A model generated the notes under the pieces. It worked only from the letters and a program-made list of their open reading frames with translations, was not told where the DNA came from and did no database searches. Below, in pieces: positions 5,172 through 10,366 of a stretch of 10,366 bases of DNA; the stretch's first letter is position 1; every line of letters begins with the position of its first letter. The position numbers and the translations under genes are program-made. Source of the DNA: Pyrobaculum sp. (lineage in GTDB: Archaea; Thermoproteota; Thermoprotei; Thermoproteales; Thermoproteaceae); NCBI GenBank assembly GCA_022759345.1, contig JAEMPK010000020.1:1-10366 (forward strand). Direction: 5' to 3'.

Positions 5172-6282
5172 ATTTTTCAAGTTGTTGAAAGAACTTTTCT
5201 AAATCCTCCTCTACGGTGCCCACCCCAGGGTCGAAGGGAGAGTCCATGCCTGGCACTTTATCCTCAGGCGGCCAGTAGATAAACAGTCTCTTATGTGCCG
5301 TGTTGGTGGCGTACATAATCTCGCTAAACACGCCCCGGTGGAAGAGCTTCTTCATAAAGGGGCGGTAGACCGCTACGGCGTCTGACTGGAGGATAAATCG
5401 GAAGTCTTTAAACTTAATTAAGTTGTCTATGTCGGCGAGGACCTCCTCCACCTGGTCTGCTGGAATCTCCATGGGATACAGCTCAGGCTCATCCTCTACA
5501 GCTGGCTTCACATCCTCTGGAAGAAGCCATCTACTTCCAGCCTCTACGACCTTCACATCGCCTCGTCTTTTTGCTGTTCTAAGCACTCTTTCGTCCATAG
5601 TTAGGGGATCGAAGGCGCAGAACCTCTCGTGCATGACCCTGCGGAAGTTATCTATCTCCCGCCTAGACTCGTGTTCGTCTCTCACAAGAGTTATGGGAAA
5701 GGAGAGATAAAACCTCGGCTTTGCGCCTTGTAACGCAATGCCGTAGATGGTCTTCGGCGGGTGTTTTACGGCAATCACGACGTTGGGGACGCCGATAGCC
5801 TTGGCGATTGTGTCGCCGAGAAGTATAGAGGCGGTACGCCAAGCGAACACATCTTTCAGCCTGAGTCTCGCGCCGGTCTTCTCCCGCTCTTCTCGTATCT
5901 GTATCCTCCGCCAGATGACGTGCGCCTCCTCTATCAACGTCAATAACATATCAGGTCTAAATGCGCGGAGGATGGCGATGTCAATGGCGGGGAAGAATCT
6001 GCTTTTGCGGAAATAGGGGAGGTTCATGAAGAGAAGGGCGTGTTCCGGCGCCTCCTCCTCAGCCCTACCTATGGCCTTGGCCGCCGCCTCGCGCCAGACG
6101 CGTTCTTGCCAGAAGTAGTCGTCGCTGTCGAGGAAATTAACCCAGTCAACCTCTTTTCTTAGTTCGTCTTCGACAAAATAAATCCCCAGCCTTCCACGGC
6201 CCTGTCTTTTGTGAAAGGCGTCTAGGGAGGTTGCGAGCGCTCTCATATTGACGCCAGTTGTGCCTATGACTATGACACGCAT
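5143..6282 (-). CDS. P-loop-like protein with degenerate Walker A, function unknown
   Basis: A 379-residue protein from the ATG at 6282. The frame stays open 198 bp further upstream, but that stretch is antisense to the next gene, and the start MRVIVIGTTGVNMRALATSL has a TATA-like box about 22-25 bp before it. The N-terminus is a strand followed by a glycine loop, GTTGVNM (7-13), in the place of Walker A GxxGxGK; the G and K of the GK pair are replaced by N and M. Later come a nucleoside-kinase-like stretch (FRPDMLLTLIEEAHVIWRRI, 108-127), the unusual FCAFDPLTMDERVL (221-234), and a C-terminal alpha/beta part (FILQSDAVAVYRPF, then GVFSEIMYA and RLFIYWPPED). It could be a diverged nucleotide-binding or kinase-like protein. 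Function cannot be assigned. No membrane segment. Confidence 0.8.
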   Translation of the reverse strand: MRVIVIGTTGVNMRALATSLDAFHKRQGRGRLGIYFVEDELRKEVDWVNFLDSDDYFWQERVWREAAAKAIGRAEEEAPEHALLFMNLPYFRKSRFFPAIDIAILRAFRPDMLLTLIEEAHVIWRRIQIREEREKTGARLRLKDVFAWRTASILLGDTIAKAIGVPNVVIAVKHPPKTIYGIALQGAKPRFYLSFPITLVRDEHESRREIDNFRRVMHERFCAFDPLTMDERVLRTAKRRGDVKVVEAGSRWLLPEDVKPAVEDEPELYPMEIPADQVEEVLADIDNLIKFKDFRFILQSDAVAVYRPFMKKLFHRGVFSEIMYATNTAHKRLFIYWPPEDKVPGMDSPFDPGVGTVEEDLEKFFQQLEKFTSRFSALQ

Positions 6283-6295
6283 AAGTAGGCGGTAG

Positions 6296-6310
6296 AATAT
6301 ATATATATAC
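6296..6310. promoter_or_regulatory. Bidirectional AT-repeat TATA element
   Basis: An alternating AT run (6297-6309) sits between two divergent genes whose starts, 6282 (-) and 6329 (+), are 46 bp apart. From the middle of the run each start is about 22-25 bp away, so a single element can serve as the TATA box in both directions, giving two leaderless transcripts that compete for TBP. Confidence 0.6.
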
Positions 6311-6328
6311 GATACGCGGTTTATTCTT

Positions 6329-6643
6329 GTGAAGATGTGCGAAATACTGGCGAGGTATCTCGTGGAGATAGTGGCAGGCGCACGCGGCAACGTAGTTAGC
6401 TTCGTAGTCGGCGACGTGGCGCGGTGGGCCGAGACAAAGATGAGGCCAAGCCGATCGGTGGTGTTTAAAGTAGCCAACATGGCTGAGGCTCTGCTCGCCG
6501 CTGGCTACTTAGAGAAGATAGGCAAGAAGTACATCCTGCGGAGAGACACGCCGCTGTGGGTGAAGGCACAGGCAGGCGACGTAGAGGGGCTTTGCGATAT
6601 TATCGAAAGCGCGTTGTTCAACTACACAAAAGTAGTGAAGTAG
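6329..6643 (+). CDS. Small winged-helix-like protein
   Basis: A 104-residue protein from GTG 6329; an in-frame ATG at 6335 gives 102 residues. Promoter spacing (25 bp from the AT repeat) favours the GTG. The pattern is helix (CEILARYLVEIVAGARG), helix (VVSFVVGDVARWAETK), a helix that could be a recognition helix (SVVFKVANMAEALLAAGYLE), then a two-strand wing (KIGKKYILRR). This is the order of a winged helix-turn-helix, so a DNA-binding regulator is plausible. The tail (about 75-104) is another helical pair. It is divergent from the P-loop-like gene and could regulate it, but that is inference from position. The exact family is not recognised. Confidence 0.72.
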   Translation: MKMCEILARYLVEIVAGARGNVVSFVVGDVARWAETKMRPSRSVVFKVANMAEALLAAGYLEKIGKKYILRRDTPLWVKAQAGDVEGLCDIIESALFNYTKVVK

Positions 6644-6672
6644 GTCTCTAACTTGGCATTGTGGCTGAAACA

Positions 6673-6680
6673 GATAAATA
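6673..6680 (+). promoter_or_regulatory. TATA-like box for the membrane protein/ParA pair
   Basis: The sequence gataaata is centred about 25 bp before the GTG at 6702. The spacing supports both the GTG start and a leaderless transcript. Confidence 0.6.
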
Positions 6681-6701
6681 ACATGGCATAGGGAAGTCTG
6701 C

Positions 6702-6923
6702 GTGTGGTTCGTCGTGGGGGTTTTGCTAAACGTCGCCGCCTTTATTTTATGTATGCTAGGTCAAATGCTGATAGCCACGCCTACCTACCTAATCAGCTTG
6801 GCGCTTCTCTTCTTCGGGAGACGAGAAAAAAGAGAAAAGAAAGAAGAGAGGCAAGTTGAGTCGAGGCGGGAGCTCACTCCCGAAGAGATCAAAAAGAGAC
6901 CGACTTCGGCGCCTGAGATATGA
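6702..6923 (+). CDS. Two-helix membrane protein coupled to a ParA-like ATPase
   Basis: A 73-residue protein starting at GTG 6702. Two hydrophobic helices (about residues 2-22, WFVVGVLLNVAAFILCMLGQ, and 25-39, ATPTYLISLALLFFG) form a hairpin. A strongly charged tail (RREKREKKEERQ and on to EEIKKRPTSAPEI) follows, which by the positive-inside rule should lie in the cytoplasm. No family is recognised. The stop overlaps the ATG of the ParA/MinD-like gene (ATGA, 6920-6923), so the two are made together. A reasonable inference is that the tail recruits the ATPase to the membrane, but nothing in the sequence proves this. Confidence 0.75.
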   Translation: MWFVVGVLLNVAAFILCMLGQMLIATPTYLISLALLFFGRREKREKKEERQVESRRELTPEEIKKRPTSAPEI

Positions 6924-7684
6924 AGAAGGTGCTTTTCCTCTCGGGGACCAAGGGAGGCACTGGAAAGACCACTCTAGCCTTAAACTCCGCGGTGTTGTTG
7001 GCGTATCTATGGAGAGACGCAGCTCATTACCCCGTGGCTTTTATAGACCTCACGCCGAATATGGGAACCGCGGCCTTAATACTCCTCGGGGACCCCCTCG
7101 CGGCGTTGGGTAGACCCTCTATCTCAGACTATGTGGCTGGGAGAGTTGCAGACCCCTTAAGAACTTTCTACATCAGGAGGTGGAACACCGAAAGAGGCGT
7201 CTTCCAACTAGTCTTCACGTACATGGCGCAAGACGTCCCGCTGACGAGGCGGCATCTGGAATATGTGATACAGACGGTGGAGTCCCGTCTCAAGCCTAAG
7301 GTGCTCTTTTTCGACGCGCCCCCCCTCTCGGCGGGCAGCCCTCTTGCGGGGCTTGTGGACTACGTGGTGCCTGTGGTGACTCCAGACGTCTCCTCCCTCG
7401 AAACCACAAAGACCTATGTGGAGATGGTAGGCGGCAAGAGGCTCAAGCCGGTGTTAAACATGTACATACCTGAGTACTCTATAAGTGTGGTCCACGGCAT
7501 GCCTTGGGAGCTCGTGGTGGAAAAGACGTTTGGCGAACGACCACACGTAATACCCTTTGACAAACTTCTCCAGGCGGTGCGGCAAGCACTAGAAATAGAG
7601 GTACTGAAACTGAAGCCGGGAGAGTCGCCTGGGGTTAAGGCAATTGTGGAGTATGCCCGCTACCTCTCCACTACGCTTGGGTAG
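6920..7684 (+). CDS. ParA/MinD-family ATPase
   Basis: A 254-residue SIMIBI-class P-loop ATPase. The deviant Walker A is KGGTGKTT (residues 11-18) with the signature lysine K11 and the P-loop lysine K16. Walker A' is FIDLTPNMGT (41-50), and Walker B is VLFFDAPP (128-135). In Walker A' the usual second Asp (DxD) is Thr. Family members dimerise on ATP and act as positional switches in DNA segregation, cell division or placement of surface machinery. The MinD-type amphipathic C-terminal helix is not obvious (it ends EYARYLSTTLG), while a membrane partner is encoded just upstream with an ATGA overlap. No ParB-like gene or parS-like repeat is seen nearby, so plasmid-style partitioning is less likely. 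The 3' end overlaps the convergent HAD gene by 14 bp. Confidence 0.9.
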   Translation: MKKVLFLSGTKGGTGKTTLALNSAVLLAYLWRDAAHYPVAFIDLTPNMGTAALILLGDPLAALGRPSISDYVAGRVADPLRTFYIRRWNTERGVFQLVFTYMAQDVPLTRRHLEYVIQTVESRLKPKVLFFDAPPLSAGSPLAGLVDYVVPVVTPDVSSLETTKTYVEMVGGKRLKPVLNMYIPEYSISVVHGMPWELVVEKTFGERPHVIPFDKLLQAVRQALEIEVLKLKPGESPGVKAIVEYARYLSTTLG

Positions 7685-8432
7685 CGGCGGCGCAACGCTC
7701 CACTTCATGAAGCACTAATGACAATGCCTTAAGGCTCCTCACCATGTATGCTCTGCAAGGTACAGATTCCGTCACTTCTCTTTTCGAGTAGCGACCTGAT
7801 CGGTCCACCAGCACAGCGCCGTAGCCCGCCATCAATGCGCCGAGGAAATCCTCGTAGAAGTCGTCTCCCACGTGGAGGTAGACGTCGGGCTCCGCGTCTC
7901 CCAGCAGAAGCATTTTGGCGGCTTCGAAAACCTGGACGGAGGGCTTAACGTAGCCTATGTCGTCGGCGTATAGTTGCAGATCCACGAGTTGCGATATGCC
8001 GAGGCTCTCCAGTAGCCTCCTCGTGGCACGGGACCGCCAGAACAAGACGTTGGAGATTATGCCGACCTTGTAGCCCTCGGCCTTAGCCAGCTTTATAGCC
8101 TCTATGGCGTCTTCAAATGGCGACACCTCGAGGCGGGAGACTGCGTCGTCCACGGCGTCTTGCACTTGGTGGACGTCGAAAAACACTCCTATCCCCCTGT
8201 CGCGTAGCTGTTTATACATGTCGAGGAGCGTGTATATGGGAGGCACCACCTCGTGCTTCTCCCTACGTGCCAGCTTCATCTTCCGCCGCTCATCGTTGAC
8301 AAGGGCCTGGACCGTCTGGTGAGGTAGCCTTCCGCCGAGGGCCTTATGGATTGCGTCAACAACTGTTTTTATAGCTGGCTCAATTGGTATAAGCGTGCCC
8401 CACACGTCAAATGTCGCCATCTTGCTACTCAC
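7671..8432 (-). CDS. HAD-superfamily hydrolase
   Basis: A 253-residue haloacid-dehalogenase-type hydrolase. Motif I is TFDVWGTL with nucleophile D9; motif II is the Ser in GIISN (S127); motif III is the Lys in YVKPS (K163); motif IV is HVGDDFYED (D190/D191). A helical cap lies between motifs I and II (about residues 15-105). The second acid of the phosphatase pattern DxD is Trp (W11), as in haloacid-dehalogenase-like members with an aromatic there, so the substrate is unclear: a phosphatase is common for the family but not certain. The start is GTG 8432, backed by a TATA-like box 23 bp upstream; an ATG at 8420 is the alternative. Its 5' end overlaps that of the divergent surface-protein gene by 38 bp. 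Confidence 0.9.
   Translation of the reverse strand: MSSKMATFDVWGTLIPIEPAIKTVVDAIHKALGGRLPHQTVQALVNDERRKMKLARREKHEVVPPIYTLLDMYKQLRDRGIGVFFDVHQVQDAVDDAVSRLEVSPFEDAIEAIKLAKAEGYKVGIISNVLFWRSRATRRLLESLGISQLVDLQLYADDIGYVKPSVQVFEAAKMLLLGDAEPDVYLHVGDDFYEDFLGALMAGYGAVLVDRSGRYSKREVTESVPCRAYMVRSLKALSLVLHEVERCAAATQA
8366..8374 (+). promoter_or_regulatory. TATA-like box for the surface-protein gene, inside the HAD gene
   Basis: The sequence tttttatag is centred 25 bp before the GTG at 8395. It lies within the HAD coding sequence on the opposite strand, and it decides the choice of GTG 8395 as the start of the surface protein. Confidence 0.5.
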
Positions 8433-10366
8433 GGCATTGATAATCCTCGCCTATAAAAGCATCTCTGCCATCTCTGTGGAGCCTGGCTTCGTGAACGCCT
8501 TAACATATACCAACCTCACTATAAGAGGCGCTACTAAGGTGCAGGCGGTGGAGGGCGCAGTCGTCGACTTCAACATAACGCGCGGCGACGCCATATACCT
8601 CGGCTTGAAGCCGTTGCGGCTGGAGGGCAACGTGGTGTTGAGGGTGGACAACCAGACCATCTGGCTCGGGATAGGCCAAGCCTGTCGAATTGAGATTGAG
8701 GCGGCTAACATGACTTCCAAGATCAGCCTAAACGTGACCCAGCAGGGTTGCGGAGACGTGAGGCTCTACATCAACGGCACCATGGTGCCCGGCCTCCGCG
8801 TGTCGTATGTACCTCAGTATTCTGGCGTGTATCAAGTGTTGGCTACCAGCGGCGTGTTTTACGAAAAGACGCGCGTGGTTGTAATCCCCAACATCACCGT
8901 GTATGGCAACGTCTACGGGGAGGTCATGCGGATTCTACTCACGCCGCCTCCTAGGCGGGCGTCGGCGAGTCTCGACCTCCTCGCAGTGTCTCTAAGGGAG
9001 GGAGTGGCGGAGGTGGACACCTGGGCCGTGGGCGCTGGCAACTACACCCTGCGCCTCCTCATGGAAGGCGTCGCGGTGCAGTATCCCGTGTCTATTGCGC
9101 GGGCAACGCCCACGCTTGTGGTGCTCCACAAGGCCGAGTACATCTACGGCGAGGGGATAAACGCCACCGTGAGGGTGTTTGTGGGGCGGCGGGAGTACAG
9201 CACAACTGTGCAGATATCTGTAAACCAGACGTACCCCGCGGTGGTGAGGGCTCCCTCTGCACTGGTCTTTCCTATGCTTGACGTGGGGACGTATCAGATC
9301 ACGGCGAGTGTTTTGGGGGATAGAAACGTGACCTCTGTAACCAGCGTCGGCGTCTTCCGCGTGTTGCCGGCGCCGGTTCGGCTAGACGTGAAGATCAACG
9401 GCACTTTTTCAAACCCATACATAGTGGAGTACGGCAAGGTTTTGTTGGTCTCTGCGGACGTCTCCTCTCTCGTCAAGCCCCAGGGGGAGGTGAAGACGTA
9501 TCTAGACGGCAGACCAGCCGCGTCTCTTCTCGATACGTTAAAAATAGGCGCGGGTCTTCACAATTTGACAGTGGTGTTTACGCCAGCAAACCGAAACTTC
9601 CTTCCCGCAAAGGCGTCTACCGTGATCTACGTGACGCCGTCGATGCCAGATGTGAGAGTTGACAAGACGTTTTCCATAACCTACGGCGAGGAGCTCGTGG
9701 TGCCGATTTACGTCACTCTCTACGGCAGGCCTATAAATGCCACCGCAGTTGTGGAGCTTACAGGCAGGTCCCGCGTTTTCAACTACACGTTGCCGATAAT
9801 AAACGGAGTAGGTATATTAAAAACAAGAGATTTGCCCGCAGGCACCTACCTTGGGACCGTCTCCATAGTCGAGACTCAGAATACACTCGGCGCCAAGACG
9901 GTCTTCAACGTTTTTGTCAGTAGCGCCTTTGTGAAACTTATACTAGACGTGCCGACTAGAGGAGTATACGGCGAGGTGCTCCCCATAAAAGTCGCACAGG
10001 AGCCAAGAGGAGTCCCCGGCAGGCTTTACATAATCATCAACGGCACAGTTGTCTACGCCGGAAATTCCTCAGTCTACAACGGCTGGTGGTCGCCGCCCCG
10101 CGGAGGAGTCTTCCAAGTGGTAGCCCGCTTCGAAAGCCTAGACCCAAACTACGCCAGCACAGAGAACATCACATATATATACGTCGACAGGGCGCGATGC
10201 GTCATACGCTTCACGTTGAGAGGAGACGTTGGGCCCAATAACACGGTCTACGTGCTCAGGAGGTACGAAATCCAGCCGCTCTCCACATTACCCACGCGGG
10301 TCTTCATCAACGGCACCCACGGCGGCTTTATAATCACGTTCAACAAGACGGGCATCTACAACGTTA
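8395..10366 (+). CDS. Large secreted Ig-like repeat surface protein, 3' end cut off
   Basis: An open frame without a stop runs from GTG 8395 to the right edge (657 codons). The N-terminus has a signal-peptide-like core (VAILLLTALIILAYKSISA, about residues 7-25), though with no basic residue before it. The rest is a beta-rich, low-cysteine protein with spaced repeats, each marked by a Y-G-E/K motif at about residues 174, 251, 346, 430 and 525 (steps of 77-95). For example, IYGEGINATVRVFVG, EYGKVLLVSADV, TYGEELVVPIYV and VYGEVLPIKV resemble the Y-G-x-x-x-x-x-x-x-V strand of bacterial/archaeal Ig-like (Big) domains. I count 21 N-x-S/T sequons, 20 of them N-x-T, pointing to a heavily N-glycosylated cell-surface protein, perhaps an S-layer, adhesin or surface fibre. 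The C-terminal anchor is not in view. The promoter lies within the divergent HAD gene. Confidence 0.88.
   Translation, partial: MPHTSNVAILLLTALIILAYKSISAISVEPGFVNALTYTNLTIRGATKVQAVEGAVVDFNITRGDAIYLGLKPLRLEGNVVLRVDNQTIWLGIGQACRIEIEAANMTSKISLNVTQQGCGDVRLYINGTMVPGLRVSYVPQYSGVYQVLATSGVFYEKTRVVVIPNITVYGNVYGEVMRILLTPPPRRASASLDLLAVSLREGVAEVDTWAVGAGNYTLRLLMEGVAVQYPVSIARATPTLVVLHKAEYIYGEGINATVRVFVGRREYSTTVQISVNQTYPAVVRAPSALVFPMLDVGTYQITASVLGDRNVTSVTSVGVFRVLPAPVRLDVKINGTFSNPYIVEYGKVLLVSADVSSLVKPQGEVKTYLDGRPAASLLDTLKIGAGLHNLTVVFTPANRNFLPAKASTVIYVTPSMPDVRVDKTFSITYGEELVVPIYVTLYGRPINATAVVELTGRSRVFNYTLPIINGVGILKTRDLPAGTYLGTVSIVETQNTLGAKTVFNVFVSSAFVKLILDVPTRGVYGEVLPIKVAQEPRGVPGRLYIIINGTVVYAGNSSVYNGWWSPPRGGVFQVVARFESLDPNYASTENITYIYVDRARCVIRFTLRGDVGPNNTVYVLRRYEIQPLSTLPTRVFINGTHGGFIITFNKTGIYNV
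8451..8459 (-). promoter_or_regulatory. TATA-like box for the HAD gene, inside the surface-protein gene
   Basis: The minus-strand sequence cttttatag is centred about 23 bp before the HAD GTG at 8432. On the plus strand it encodes codons of the surface protein's signal peptide. Confidence 0.55.
9145..9975 (+). repeat. Degenerate Ig-like protein repeats (Y-G-E/K units)
   Basis: TAC-GGC-(G/A)AG recurs in frame at 9145, 9430, 9682 and 9967, with a related unit at 8914 (TAC-GGG-GAG). The spacing is 77-95 residues, the size of one Ig-like domain. Between the motifs the sequence is diverged, so this is a protein-level repeat and not a DNA tandem repeat. Confidence 0.6.

Noticed and set aside
5172..5177. 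T-run just after the stop of the small 4980 gene as a terminator
   Set aside because: Five Ts are too few for a firm archaeal terminator call and lie inside the convergent gene's coding sequence; kept only as a remark.
6283..6480. A 66-residue N-terminal extension of the 5143-6282 gene
   Set aside because: The frame is open, but the extension is antisense to the 6329 gene, crosses the promoter and has low-complexity, non-homologous-looking composition. MRVIVIGTTG at 6282 is a natural protein start with a well-spaced TATA-like box.
1..10366. tRNA genes, CRISPR arrays, insertion sequences or a replication origin
   Set aside because: No T-loop-like tRNA core, regularly spaced direct repeats, transposase frame or inverted-repeat ends were found on either strand by eye; genes fill nearly all the space.

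Overview
The window looks like chromosomal DNA from a hyperthermophilic crenarchaeon, most likely Pyrobaculum or a close relative in Thermoproteales. The evidence is the archaeal protein families (an archaeal-type Sir2, DUF309, DUF192 and a ParA/MinD-like ATPase), TATA-like boxes centred about 22-26 bp before start codons (leaderless transcription), frequent GTG starts, very short gaps and many overlapping genes. The genus is inferred; there is no rRNA or tRNA in the window to confirm it. I see no transposon, CRISPR array, prophage gene or replication origin.

Layout. 1-142 (-): 5' end of a sugar-phosphate nucleotidyltransferase. 213-1313 (+): four small unrecognised genes joined by 4-base stop/start overlaps, including a 45-residue GTG-started gene. 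1341-2275 (+): a two-CBS-domain protein coupled to a DUF309 protein. 2256-3583 (-): a Sir2 deacylase, and upstream of it a multi-pass membrane protein whose 3' end overlaps the Sir2 start by 73 bp. 3611-3666 (+): a candidate C/D box sRNA, antisense to the end of the next gene. 3637-4850 (-): an exported DUF192 protein coupled to a membrane-anchored family-3 solute-binding protein. 4980-5171 (+): a small gene whose coding signal appears to extend upstream of every normal start codon. 5143-6282 (-): a P-loop-like protein with a degenerate Walker A, divergent from a small winged-helix-like protein (6329-6643) across one AT-repeat promoter. 6702-7684 (+): a two-helix membrane protein coupled to a ParA/MinD-like ATPase. 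7671-8432 (-): a HAD hydrolase. 8395-end (+): a large secreted Ig-like repeat protein with 21 N-glycosylation sequons, cut by the window edge.

How the parts work together. No single pathway spans the window. The clearest functional units are the overlapping gene pairs and the four-gene cluster. The best leads for something new are that four-gene cluster, the membrane-protein/ParA-like pair, the sRNA candidate with matching changes in both box pairs, and the HAD/surface-protein locus, where two divergent genes overlap at their 5' ends and each carries the other's promoter.
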